Source of the DNA: an uncultured Lachnospiraceae bacterium
Lineage (GTDB): Bacteria; Bacillota; Clostridia; Lachnospirales; Lachnospiraceae
Direction: 5' to 3'
Assembly: GCA_946554445.1 (NCBI GenBank)
Contig: CAMNSD010000001.1
Span: forward strand, 124,001 to 188,000
DNA length: 64,000 nucleotides
This document shows positions 1 through 8,418 of this stretch, in pieces. How positions within the stretch are numbered: position 1 is the first letter of the stretch; every line of letters starts with the position of its first letter. The position numbers and the translations under genes were made by a program. The notes below the pieces were generated by a model. That model saw only the letters and a program-made list of their open reading frames with translations. It was not told the DNA's origin and did not search any database.

Positions 1-527
1 ACATGGAACAACGTCTGAGGATTACATCTCTTGATCAATGCGCCGGCTTCCGCAATGGGCTGCAGACTGCCTATCTCATTGTTGGTGTGCATAATAGACA
101 CCAGAATCGTATCTGGCCTAACGGCACGTTCAAGGTCTGACAAACGTATCCGGCCCTCCCGGTCCACCGGTAGATAAGTCACCTCAAATCCCTGGTTTTG
201 CAGATAGGCCATAGGCTGTAAAACCGCCGGGTGTTCAATTTGTGTGGTGATCAGATGTCTGCCTCTTCTGTGATTGGCCATAGCAGTGCCGATCAGTGCA
301 ATATTGTCAGACTCCGTTCCCCCAGAAGTGAATAGTATCTCCTTCTCACTGACTTTTAATATTCTTGCAAGCGTCTCCCTGGCATCTCTTACGTACTGTT
401 CTGCTTCCACCCCTTTATGGTGCATACTGGAAGGATTACCGTAGTGTTCACACAGAATTTTATGCGTCAGCTGCGCAACCTCGTCAAAGCATTTGGTGGT
501 CGCAGAGTTATCCAAATACACTTCCAT
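1..527 (-). CDS. Cysteine desulfurase, NifS/IscS-like (C-terminus outside window)
   Basis: PLP-dependent enzyme that takes sulfur from cysteine for Fe-S clusters or thio-modified tRNA. About 175 N-terminal residues are present. The protein opens MEVYLDNSATT, the family signature, and shows GGTESDNIAL near residue 70, IEHPAV near 100 and HTNNEIG near 152. The PLP lysine and persulfide cysteine lie beyond the left edge. An upstream in-frame ATG at 536 touches the AGAAAGGA ribosome site, so the ATG at 527, 8-9 nt from it, is the better start. It follows rsmE on the same strand after 131 bp. Family is certain; the sulfur acceptor is not known. Confidence 0.93.
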   Translation of the reverse strand, partial: MEVYLDNSATTKCFDEVAQLTHKILCEHYGNPSSMHHKGVEAEQYVRDARETLARILKVSEKEILFTSGGTESDNIALIGTAMANHRRGRHLITTQIEHPAVLQPMAYLQNQGFEVTYLPVDREGRIRLSDLERAVRPDTILVSIMHTNNEIGSLQPIAEAGALIKRCNPQTLFH

Positions 528-658
528 TTTTGCCATTCCTTTCTCTCAGATTTCATATTCTACGGAAGTTTTGTCACAGACAAAATTTAGGAATATTTTT
601 CTCTCTTTCTTTATATACATATACTATGTGGTTTTTTCGGGAAGGTCACACGTCTCCT

Positions 659-1399
659 TTACCTTTCTAGCCGATACATCAGCCAGGATAACACCGTAAG
701 ACCGGCTGTCTCCGTTCTGAGAATCCTTCTGCCCAATGTGACAGGTTCTATCCCGGCATGCAATGCCATCCGTATTTCACTCTCCTCAAAACCGCCCTCC
801 GGACCAATAAAGACTGCGATGCTCTGCCCATGCTTCACCGTCTCTATCACAGACCTGGTATGTTCCATGTCCTTTGCCAATTCATAAGGAATCAATCTGA
901 CATCCATATTCTCGGCAAGACATATCGCCTCTTGAAAAGGGAGCGGCATATGCACTGCAGGTATCACGCCTCTCCTGCTCTGCTTGGCCGCAGCCTCCGC
1001 GATTCCCTGCCATCTGTTCACCTTTGCCACTGCCTTTTTGTCATCCAGCTTCACCACACAGCGTTTCGCCGCCACCGGAACAATTTCATAGGCGCCAAGT
1101 TCCACAGCCTTCTGGACGATCAATTCCATCTTATCCGCTTTGGGCAGTGCCTGAAAGAGATATATCTTAGCGGGAAGTTCCACCCCTTCCTCCTTGATAA
1201 AACGGAGGGTACAGACGACTGTATCCTCCGCAAACTCTTCTATTCCGCAACGGTACTCCCTGCCGTCAACCCCATTGCTCACGGCAATCTCTTCGCCCGG
1301 TTTCATGCGAAGCACATTCTTGATGTGATTTACATCACTGCCGGTAATGATGATTTTCCTATCCTGTATTTGAGATGGATCCACAAAAAACTGGTACAT
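659..1399 (-). CDS. rsmE: 16S rRNA (uracil1498-N3)-methyltransferase RsmE
   Basis: SAM-dependent methyltransferase of the SPOUT class that makes m3U1498 in 16S rRNA. At 246 residues it has the usual length. An N-terminal PUA-like part (MYQFFVDP, about 1-75) precedes the knotted SAM-binding part with IGPEGGFEESEI near residue 199 and LGRRILRTETA near 222, both RsmE hallmarks. GGAG lies 7 nt before the ATG. It follows the VanZ-like gene after 43 bp, and prmA is two genes upstream. The prmA/rsmE neighbourhood is common in Firmicutes, and transcription as one unit is likely. Confidence 0.96.
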   Translation of the reverse strand: MYQFFVDPSQIQDRKIIITGSDVNHIKNVLRMKPGEEIAVSNGVDGREYRCGIEEFAEDTVVCTLRFIKEEGVELPAKIYLFQALPKADKMELIVQKAVELGAYEIVPVAAKRCVVKLDDKKAVAKVNRWQGIAEAAAKQSRRGVIPAVHMPLPFQEAICLAENMDVRLIPYELAKDMEHTRSVIETVKHGQSIAVFIGPEGGFEESEIRMALHAGIEPVTLGRRILRTETAGLTVLSWLMYRLER

Positions 1400-1442
1400 G
1401 ATCTAACTCCTGTCTGCAAAAACAAGTCCCTATTTTTCTTTA

Positions 1443-1973
1443 TTACCCCTTCGTCTGGCGCTTTCTGCGCCTTCTGCTCCTCAACCTCTGCGCTAACTTC
1501 CACAACAGTATAAAAACGATGACGCCGACTAAAGCCCCCGAACTGTCGATCAGCACATCGCTGACACGCCCCGCCCTTCCGGGAACAAACAGCTGATGAA
1601 ATTCATCGCTGGCAGCATAGACAGCCGTCGCCAAAAATGCTGTCATCCCCCTGCGAAACAAGGTCGCTTCCCACAGGCCAAGCCAGACAAACAGCAGAAT
1701 CGACAGGATGGCAAACTCTGTCATATGTGCCGCCTTCCTGACAAAATATTCAATGGTATTGGCAATCTCCCGCAGCTGTTCCTCATCCAGATTCCAATGA
1801 AAAAAATGTCCCGTAGAACTGACCATGCGGTAACTTAAACTCTCGCTCACCGCGCTGGACTCTTCCTTCGTCTGTGCCGAAAAGGCAAAAATAACACACA
1901 TCCAGACGAGCGCCAGGATTCCCGCTGTATATCTCACTAATCTCATACTTGATTTTTCTGATGTTTTTTTCAT
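1443..1973 (-). CDS. VanZ-like family membrane protein
   Basis: Small polytopic membrane protein of 176 residues. Hydrophobic segments lie near 14-30, 78-98, 103-120 and 140-160. The family motifs are visible: FSAQ near residue 30, RKAAHMTEFAIL near 78 and DEFHQLFVPGR near 120 followed by DVLIDSSGA. VanZ of the vancomycin cluster gives low-level teicoplanin resistance, but most chromosomal homologues have no assigned role, and nothing here suggests a resistance cassette. The C-terminus is strongly basic (RLRSRRRRKR). It sits between prmA (88 bp upstream) and rsmE. Ribosome site GAGGAAG precedes the ATG. Confidence 0.88.
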   Translation of the reverse strand: MKKTSEKSSMRLVRYTAGILALVWMCVIFAFSAQTKEESSAVSESLSYRMVSSTGHFFHWNLDEEQLREIANTIEYFVRKAAHMTEFAILSILLFVWLGLWEATLFRRGMTAFLATAVYAASDEFHQLFVPGRAGRVSDVLIDSSGALVGVIVFILLWKLAQRLRSRRRRKRQTKG

Positions 1974-2061
1974 AGCTTCCTCATTCCAAAGTGTTCCGCG
2001 CTACTCTCCATGTCAGGACAGTTTGCTGACCTCTAAGAACCCCTCAGAAAATAATATTTAA

Positions 2062-3045
2062 TTATTTTTGTGCCGTGACCGACACCCACTCGCCCTGATA
2101 AGTCACTTCCTGCACGGTAAGCCCTGCCGCCTCAACAGCTTTTCTCACTTCCTGTTCCTTCGTGTCAATGATACCGGAAGTGATATAGATACCGCCCTCC
2201 TTCAACTGATTCACAATTACAGGGGTGAGGGGCACCAATACATCCGCCAGAATGTTTGCCACCACAATATCATAACATCCATAACCCACTTTATCCTGCA
2301 CGTCCTTGTCTGTGATGATATTGCCGATCATCATCTGAAAAGACTCCGCCGGAATGCCATTGGCCTCCATATTCTGTGCCACGGCTTCCACCGCACAGGG
2401 ATCCAGATCCGTTCCCACCGCATGTCTAGCACCGTACATCAGCGCCAAGATTGCCAGGATACCGCTGCCGGTCCCCACATCCAGAAGCTCTGTCTCCTCT
2501 GTCAGGTATTTTTTGATCTGACGGATACATAGCTGAGTAGTCTCATGCATACCCGTCCCAAAAGCCGTACCCGGATCGATATGTAATATTTTCTTGCCCT
2601 TGTCCTCTTCCTTGACTTCTTCCCAGGATGGAATCACCAGAAGGTCATCGATATAGAACTGGTGGAAATATTGCTTCCAGTTATTGATCCAGTCAATATC
2701 CTCCGTCTCTGTCACTAAGATATCGCCCTCGCCAATCTCCATGAACGAACGCAGGTCCTCAAGTTCTTCCATAATCTGTGCAACAATTGTATCCTTGTCC
2801 GTGGATTCCCCGTTTAATTCCAGACTGCCGTCCTCTTTTTCTTCCACAAAGAAACTCAGATAAGCAATCCCGTCATCCTCCGGTCCGTCCGGCAGGATAT
2901 CCACAAACATCTGCTCTTTTTCCAACGCGGTAAGAGGCACCTTATCCTCAATCTGCGCACCCTCCAGACCAATATCATAGAGTGTACTGATGATCACATC
3001 CTCCGCCTCTACCACTGTCTTAATCCTGAATTTCATCCATTTCAT
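2062..3045 (-). CDS. prmA: Ribosomal protein L11 methyltransferase PrmA
   Basis: Class I SAM-dependent methyltransferase that trimethylates ribosomal protein L11. The 327 residues are typical. An N-terminal substrate-recognition part (1-150) is followed by HIDPGTAFGTGMHETT near 155 and LLDVGTGSGILAI near 188, the SAM-binding motif I, then VVANILADVL near 262. An acidic insert around residues 60-100 (EEKEDGS, ELNGESTDKD) is longer than in the short E. coli form, as in many Firmicutes. The ATG at 3045 has AAGGTG 8 nt upstream; a second ATG three codons later is less well placed. Confidence 0.95.
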   Translation of the reverse strand: MKWMKFRIKTVVEAEDVIISTLYDIGLEGAQIEDKVPLTALEKEQMFVDILPDGPEDDGIAYLSFFVEEKEDGSLELNGESTDKDTIVAQIMEELEDLRSFMEIGEGDILVTETEDIDWINNWKQYFHQFYIDDLLVIPSWEEVKEEDKGKKILHIDPGTAFGTGMHETTQLCIRQIKKYLTEETELLDVGTGSGILAILALMYGARHAVGTDLDPCAVEAVAQNMEANGIPAESFQMMIGNIITDKDVQDKVGYGCYDIVVANILADVLVPLTPVIVNQLKEGGIYITSGIIDTKEQEVRKAVEAAGLTVQEVTYQGEWVSVTAQK

Positions 3046-3108
3046 GGAATCACCTTTTCCTCCTGCCGACGCTTCCTATCATCGGCTAAACCTTCCTAAA
3101 ACTATCCT

Positions 3109-4251
3109 CTAACGCCTGCTGATTTCCAGCAGCTTCTCTTTCAGTTCATTCTCCATAGCTTTCATCTCTGCCTCTGCAACCCTTCTCTTCTCCCGGCCCT
3201 CGGTCTGAATCTTCATCACCTCATCCAGGGTAGAAATCAGGCTGGCATTGGTGTTCTTTAAGGTCTCCATATCAATAACGCCGCGCTCCGATTCCTTCGC
3301 GCTCTCCACCGCAGCCATTTTCAAGGTCTCCGCATTCTTCTTCAGCAGTTCATTGGTCATATCCGATACTTCCCGCTGTGCCCGCGCCGCCTGTTCCGCA
3401 TGGCTCACGCCCAACGCCAATACCATCTGGCTTTTCCACAGAGGAATGGTATTGACGATCGTGGATTGTATCTTCTCCACCATCATCGTGTCGCTGTTCT
3501 GCACCAGCCTGATCTGGGGCGCCGTCTGAATGGACACCATCCTGGTCAATTCCAGGTCGTGCAGTTTCTTCTCAAATCTATCGCATAATGCCTCTAAATC
3601 CCTGGCCTCCTGCGCATCCTCCGCCAGGCCGCTTCTCTGCGCCTTGTCAATCAGCTGCGGCAGTTCCGTCTCTCTCGTCTCCTGCAGCTTTTTCTTACCA
3701 GCCAGGATGTACATGGTAAGTTCCTTAAAATATGTCAGGTTCAAATCATACATCCTATCCAGAATAGAGATGTCTTTCAAAAGCTGTACCTGATGTCCTT
3801 CCAGCGCCTCACAGATCTTATTCACGTTGGTCTCCGCCTTGCTGTACTTCGCCTTTAAGTTTTCCAGTTTATTCGCCGGCTTCTTGAAAATGCCCAGAAA
3901 TCCTTTCTCATCTTCCTCAAAGTCGCGCAGCTGCGCTACTACGCCGGACAACATCTCGCCCACTTCTCCCAGATCCTTCGTCTTGACATTCTCCAGGGCG
4001 TCTCCGGAAAAATCCGCCATCTTTTTCTGGGTTCCCACGCCATACTGTAAGATAGCCGTGGAATTGTGCAGGTCAATCTGCCTGCTGAACTCCTCCACCT
4101 GCCGTTTTTCCTCTTCGCTCAGAATCGAATCGTCCAACGTCTCCTGTAACTCTCTCGGCTCTTCCACTTCCACAGGCGGCTGCTTTTCTTCCATCACTTC
4201 CCCGAACACCAGGGTAGGCACTTCTGTTTCCTTAAAAACCACTTCGCTCAT
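3109..4251 (-). CDS. Toxic anion resistance protein, TelA/YaaN family
   Basis: Soluble 380-residue protein of the TelA family, named for tellurite resistance but generally linked to envelope stress in Firmicutes. It is almost wholly helical and charged, with coiled-coil stretches near 110-170 and 310-375. The family core is seen in KKMADFSGDAL near 75, VNTIPLWKSQMVLALG near 266 and the C-terminal KNTNASLISTLDEV. It lies 20 bp after the XpaC-like gene; the xpaC-yaaN pair is also adjacent in Bacillus, so the two products probably act together. GGGGG precedes the ATG. True substrate unknown. Confidence 0.9.
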   Translation of the reverse strand: MSEVVFKETEVPTLVFGEVMEEKQPPVEVEEPRELQETLDDSILSEEEKRQVEEFSRQIDLHNSTAILQYGVGTQKKMADFSGDALENVKTKDLGEVGEMLSGVVAQLRDFEEDEKGFLGIFKKPANKLENLKAKYSKAETNVNKICEALEGHQVQLLKDISILDRMYDLNLTYFKELTMYILAGKKKLQETRETELPQLIDKAQRSGLAEDAQEARDLEALCDRFEKKLHDLELTRMVSIQTAPQIRLVQNSDTMMVEKIQSTIVNTIPLWKSQMVLALGVSHAEQAARAQREVSDMTNELLKKNAETLKMAAVESAKESERGVIDMETLKNTNASLISTLDEVMKIQTEGREKRRVAEAEMKAMENELKEKLLEISRR

Positions 4252-4271
4252 AGTAATCCCCCATTTCTTAA

Positions 4272-5543
4272 TTAAGTCTCAAAATCTTTCTGTAAATAAC
4301 CGTCCTGCTTTAACATGGTATGTAACACTGAGATATCCGATTGGATATCCCAGGCTTTATCGCGGAACAACTCGTCCAAAAATTTCTCAAAAGCCTCGTT
4401 GATATTGTCCACCGCTACCTCAATCTCCCGCTTTGTCTGTGCGATATTGGAAATATCAATCTGCTGTCTGTCCAAATCGCGGTAGGCTTCCAGAAGCTTT
4501 TTCGTAGTGGGCAGATAGAAACTCAACATCTTGCGCAGTTCCGGTGCTAACTGCGGCTCCTTTTCTACCTGAGCAAAAATCCTCGTGACCAACATTTCCA
4601 AACGGTCCAGCTTATCTGACATCTCCTCGCCCGGAATCTCATCATTGCACTGGCGAATCAGACGGACATAACCCCGTCCTTCCTCGATGACCTTTTCCGC
4701 CTCGCTCTTCTGGGCCTTGTATTCCGTATCTTCCACCGTGGATTTTGTATCCGCCTGCTTTTCTTCCTGCAGCGTTTCCTCATAATGCTTCTGGGTGCGC
4801 TTATACTGCTCATACATTTCGTTGCTGGCAATCAGACAGGTCTCTTTCTGGTCCAGATGCGCCTGTTTGAACATTCCCAGCCGCATCATCTTCTTCAAAT
4901 CCCGGCGGATATATCGCTCGCTTCTGCCGGTTCTGGATGCGATATCCTGAATGGAACAATACAGCTTCTCCTTCACCATATCCACATACACACGGTAACG
5001 GTTCGTCCTGCCCTTAAGCCGCGAACCATAGGAACCCACCAGGAAACCCAGGGCAAAAATCACCCCGGACATCACCAAAGGCGCCATGGATCCGCCGTAC
5101 ATCAACTGACTGAGCAGATGCCCTGCCAGCACCAAGGCAAAGACTCCCATGGAACTGTAGCCCACCGCCATACATACAATCCCCAGGACTTCTCCTTTGG
5201 GATGTCTGTCAAACAGTCTGGCGTCCGGACGGATATTCGGCTTACGATATTTAGATTTCTTTTCAAAAGAGATATCGTTTCTGTCTGCCCCCATCGAGAC
5301 AATATTATTATTGACATCATTGACGGCACGATTGACTGCGTCACCCACAGTTTCCACAGTACGGTTTAAATTGTTACCCATATTTCCAACGGTACGGTTC
5401 AAACTGTCACTCATATCTCCCACAGCCCGGTTTACCGTATCGCCTATGGTCTTGCCAAGATTAGCAAAATCACTGGTCTCTACCGCCCGCTGTACCTGGT
5501 CGCGTATATCCTCTCCTACCCGATACCACTCATTCCTGTCCAT
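4272..5543 (-). CDS. XpaC-like membrane protein (5-bromo-4-chloroindolyl phosphate hydrolysis family)
   Basis: Starting at the ATG at 5543 (MDRNEWYRV) the protein has 423 residues. Order: an N-terminal amphipathic region with four near-exact 11-residue repeats (units such as DMSDSLNRTVG and NMGNNLNRTVE, about residues 27-70); two membrane segments near 112-134 and 142-160; a winged-helix-like stretch around YIRRDLKKMMRLG; and a C-terminal helical XpaC domain (about 270-423). It overlaps the upstream lipoprotein gene by 14 bp and precedes the TelA-like gene, matching the Bacillus xpaC-yaaN pair. The family name comes from a hydrolysis phenotype; no catalytic residues are recognisable. Starts further upstream would overlap the preceding gene heavily. 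Confidence 0.82.
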   Translation of the reverse strand: MDRNEWYRVGEDIRDQVQRAVETSDFANLGKTIGDTVNRAVGDMSDSLNRTVGNMGNNLNRTVETVGDAVNRAVNDVNNNIVSMGADRNDISFEKKSKYRKPNIRPDARLFDRHPKGEVLGIVCMAVGYSSMGVFALVLAGHLLSQLMYGGSMAPLVMSGVIFALGFLVGSYGSRLKGRTNRYRVYVDMVKEKLYCSIQDIASRTGRSERYIRRDLKKMMRLGMFKQAHLDQKETCLIASNEMYEQYKRTQKHYEETLQEEKQADTKSTVEDTEYKAQKSEAEKVIEEGRGYVRLIRQCNDEIPGEEMSDKLDRLEMLVTRIFAQVEKEPQLAPELRKMLSFYLPTTKKLLEAYRDLDRQQIDISNIAQTKREIEVAVDNINEAFEKFLDELFRDKAWDIQSDISVLHTMLKQDGYLQKDFET

Positions 5544-6741
5544 ATTCCACGAACTTCCTATACTCTTCATCATCCCAGATATTACAAATCCAGGTCTTTC
5601 CCTGATTGAAAATGACCTCTTCGCCAGACTCATCATAGAATTTGGGCGGTGTGAAATCACCGTCATAACGTTCCCACTTACCCTTAATCACCTTACCATT
5701 GGTAAAGACAATCGACTCGCCTTCTCCATGTACATTAAAAGCAAGATAGTCATGCTCGTCCCTCTTCTCACCATGGCAATACATGAACACCACATTGCTG
5801 AACGTAAGCTGTTTGCCGTCCAGTTCGTCGATCTGCTCCTTGCCATCCTGATAACGGTAGTACAGATGGTCATCCTCATGATATTCAAAATACGGATGAT
5901 ACTGACCATAACCGCTGGCATTTGTTCCTTCCTTACCGCCCGGATAAATCATGTTCGCCGACTCGTTGTCCGCATACTCCGACCGTACACCATCCGCCGC
6001 AAATAAAAATGGCGGCACATATTTATCATCATAATTCCAGTCATAACCCAGACGTTCCACCGCGTCAAACAGACCATCTATCATCAGATATCCTGTAAAT
6101 TCCAGGGCATACCCATCTCCTCTGCTCACCCTGGCAAACGCCTCATCCGCCGGGTTGTGGATACCCACCACTGCCGCACTGACATTATAGTACTCCGGCC
6201 GGTTGATCAACTCCTCCACATAGGGCACGGCCAATCCCCAGTTACAATAGATTGCCTCATATCCCATGGCCATATATACATAATAATCACGGCTGCTCCT
6301 GACAGGCCCCACTCTCTCCAGATCATCAAAATCCTCTATCACCGCCATCAGACGGGTAATACGCCCTTCCACCGGCGCCTCATAGATGATACCCGCCCTG
6401 GAAAGGCCGTATTGCGGCATTGCCGGTCTGTTATTGGGAATCATCACGGCAATGGGCCGTCTTGTCGCTTTGGATTCACTGATCCACTGGCCAGTCAGGT
6501 AACTTTGCATCTCACCGTTTACTACTTCCCGTTCGCCAATGACAGTCTGGTCACCCTGGGCTGTTTCCTCTTCCTCTGGCTCCTGCGTATCTTCCACACT
6601 TTCTTCCGGAATCACCTGTTCTATTTCCGGTTCCGGTATTGGTTCCTCACCAACGCCGCATCCAGCCATGCATATGGAAATCCATATCATGGCGGCTGTT
6701 GTTATCACAGTCTTTTTTATTGTCATTTTTTTCCGAAACAT
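5530..6741 (-). CDS. DUF3048 (YerB-like) lipoprotein
   Basis: Secreted lipoprotein of about 403 residues. The start at 6741 is set by AGAGGT 5-6 nt upstream; an ATG eight codons earlier would place that site inside the gene. A basic start (FRKKMTIKK), a hydrophobic segment and the lipobox MAGC give a lipoprotein signal. An acidic Glu/Pro-rich linker follows (EEPIPEPEIEQ). The DUF3048 core shows RPIAVMIPNNRPAMPQ and GPVRSSRDYY, then the C-terminal DUF3048 half. YerB of Bacillus is the best-known relative and its function is unclear. First gene of the leftward run. Confidence 0.87.
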   Translation of the reverse strand: MFRKKMTIKKTVITTAAMIWISICMAGCGVGEEPIPEPEIEQVIPEESVEDTQEPEEEETAQGDQTVIGEREVVNGEMQSYLTGQWISESKATRRPIAVMIPNNRPAMPQYGLSRAGIIYEAPVEGRITRLMAVIEDFDDLERVGPVRSSRDYYVYMAMGYEAIYCNWGLAVPYVEELINRPEYYNVSAAVVGIHNPADEAFARVSRGDGYALEFTGYLMIDGLFDAVERLGYDWNYDDKYVPPFLFAADGVRSEYADNESANMIYPGGKEGTNASGYGQYHPYFEYHEDDHLYYRYQDGKEQIDELDGKQLTFSNVVFMYCHGEKRDEHDYLAFNVHGEGESIVFTNGKVIKGKWERYDGDFTPPKFYDESGEEVIFNQGKTWICNIWDDEEYRKFVEYGQE

Positions 6742-6903
6742 ATTTACCTCTTTTCCACGTTTCATTTCGCTTGTCCAGTAATCCTAAACGTTTTTATTAT
6801 ACCCGAAAAAAGAAATACTGTACACTCGGAATTGTAAAATTAAGAAAAAACAATAAAACGTAATCCGAAGAATCCACGTTATTTTTTCCTATGCCATAAA
6901 AAT

Positions 6904-6947
6904 AGAGTGTCGCTTCATCATCCGTTTTGATGATTTTGCGACACTCT
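6904..6947 (-). terminator. Intrinsic terminator after the SGNH-type gene
   Basis: Perfect 10-bp arms AGAGTGTCGC / GCGACACTCT enclose a loop that holds a second pairing (TCATCA/TGATGA). Read leftward, the hairpin is followed by ATTTTTATGG. It lies 74 bp past the stop of the SGNH-type gene and separates it from the DUF3048 run. Confidence 0.75.
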
Positions 6948-7021
6948 TATTCTACGCAAAAGACTGCTCCCTCAAAAGTAAGATATACACTAATGCACAG
7001 GTCTGCGTTATATAATATCTC

Positions 7022-8401
7022 TTATAACTCTATTTCTATCTCTATTTTCTGTATAAAACTCGGATTTGTTTTTAGCCTATATTCAACGGAAAGCGTCCCC
7101 GACTCACTAGAAGACTCTATTTTAAACTCCTTATTTACACTAAAATCCTGTATGAGTTCTTGTCCTTTACCATACGGCATAAATATGATTCTATACTCCA
7201 TTTCCGTTTCTCTGTTGGAGCCAATCCACATGTGTCGCACCAAATCCCCATCATCTTCTGAATCTTTACTATCCCTATAATATATCCCATATACCTCCGG
7301 CTCTTGATTTTGCAGTCTTTCTTTATATGAATCATAAAAATATTTCTTGTTTACGTCTATATCTCCCGACATTACCTGATTAAAAAAATCAGTAAATAAA
7401 TCTGCACCAACTGAATTTAAATGTCCTCCATCCATAAAATATTTTGGGTGCTGTATTGGCAGATACTCCTCCCCTACTAGGTTAAAATCATAAAATTCCA
7501 CATGATATTCCTCTGCAATTCCTCGCACTTGATTGACATAATTATCATAATTCTCTGTACTTATCAGCTGCAAATCGTACATAGGAGATACAAACAATGT
7601 AACTGGTATATTTTTTCTCTGGCAAAAAGCAATTGTTTTCCTAAGGTATTGTTCACTTAATTCTGCCATGGGATTTTCCTGTAAAATAGTAGACTGAAAA
7701 AAGAACCTGCCTGTTTCATTAAATACACTTGGTGTATAGTAATATCCTTTTTTCCCATATACTGTCTCACATTCATCAGTTTCTCTGTAAAAAAATTGAT
7801 AATTATAATTTAGATAGTCCTCACTTTTTTTCCAATTTACTGTATCTGCAATTCCACCCCAATCAGAAAGATTCGTACGATACCTGATAAATTGAACCCA
7901 TGTCTCTGGATACTTTTCAACATCTGTCATTGTCAACATATAGGCCAGTTTATTCAATGACATTTTCATATGATCTACGTTACCCCAATTATTAAAATAT
8001 TTTTCTGTTATAGGTTCCTCACCACCAAAAGTTGCTTTTATATTATTTAAATAAAATAATTCTATATAAACATGTGAGAGTTCATTGTTTTTGTCTGCTT
8101 CTTTTAAAAGATAATATGTTGCATTCATCAACTGACCTGGAGAAGATAAATTAAAATTACATTGATGATTACGTTCATCCAGCAAATACGGATTAATATC
8201 ACAAAAAACATGCGATGATCCCAAAACCACATTGTCTATATTTCCCTGCTCTTCATAAAAGCTATTCCACATAATCCGATACCACATAGCATCCGCGTTA
8301 TTTTCTGGTACATAAAGATAATTTAAGCCTCTGACAATTTCGCCAAAAATAAATATTCCTGCCAGCACTCCTGCAACACATCTTAATTGTTTCATGTTCA
8401 C
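7022..8401 (-). CDS. SGNH-type acyltransferase/esterase partner of MBOAT (AlgX/DltD-like)
   Basis: 459 residues with one N-terminal membrane segment (about 7-26) and an extracytoplasmic SGNH-like domain. VVLGSSHVF near residue 58 supplies the GSS serine block, and MDGGHLNSVGADLF near 325 supplies the Asp-x-x-His block. In alginate, teichoic acid and peptidoglycan acylation systems such a protein completes transfer after the MBOAT protein moves the acyl group across the membrane. It follows the MBOAT gene by 17 bp. The start is a GTG at 8401 with AGAGG 6 nt upstream; an ATG two codons later is 12 nt away. Base composition is clearly AT-rich. The polymer acceptor cannot be read from the sequence. 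Confidence 0.72.
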   Translation of the reverse strand: MNMKQLRCVAGVLAGIFIFGEIVRGLNYLYVPENNADAMWYRIMWNSFYEEQGNIDNVVLGSSHVFCDINPYLLDERNHQCNFNLSSPGQLMNATYYLLKEADKNNELSHVYIELFYLNNIKATFGGEEPITEKYFNNWGNVDHMKMSLNKLAYMLTMTDVEKYPETWVQFIRYRTNLSDWGGIADTVNWKKSEDYLNYNYQFFYRETDECETVYGKKGYYYTPSVFNETGRFFFQSTILQENPMAELSEQYLRKTIAFCQRKNIPVTLFVSPMYDLQLISTENYDNYVNQVRGIAEEYHVEFYDFNLVGEEYLPIQHPKYFMDGGHLNSVGADLFTDFFNQVMSGDIDVNKKYFYDSYKERLQNQEPEVYGIYYRDSKDSEDDGDLVRHMWIGSNRETEMEYRIIFMPYGKGQELIQDFSVNKEFKIESSSESGTLSVEYRLKTNPSFIQKIEIEIEL

Positions 8402-8418
8402 TCATATCCTCTTCCTTC

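Noticed and set aside
758..1513. Rightward open frame of 251 codons
   Set aside because: Antisense to rsmE and the VanZ-like gene, rich in Cys/His/Arg, with no recognisable motif.
1443..1973. VanZ-like gene as part of a vancomycin resistance cluster
   Set aside because: No vanH, vanA, vanX or vanRS homologues are nearby; the neighbours are prmA and rsmE.
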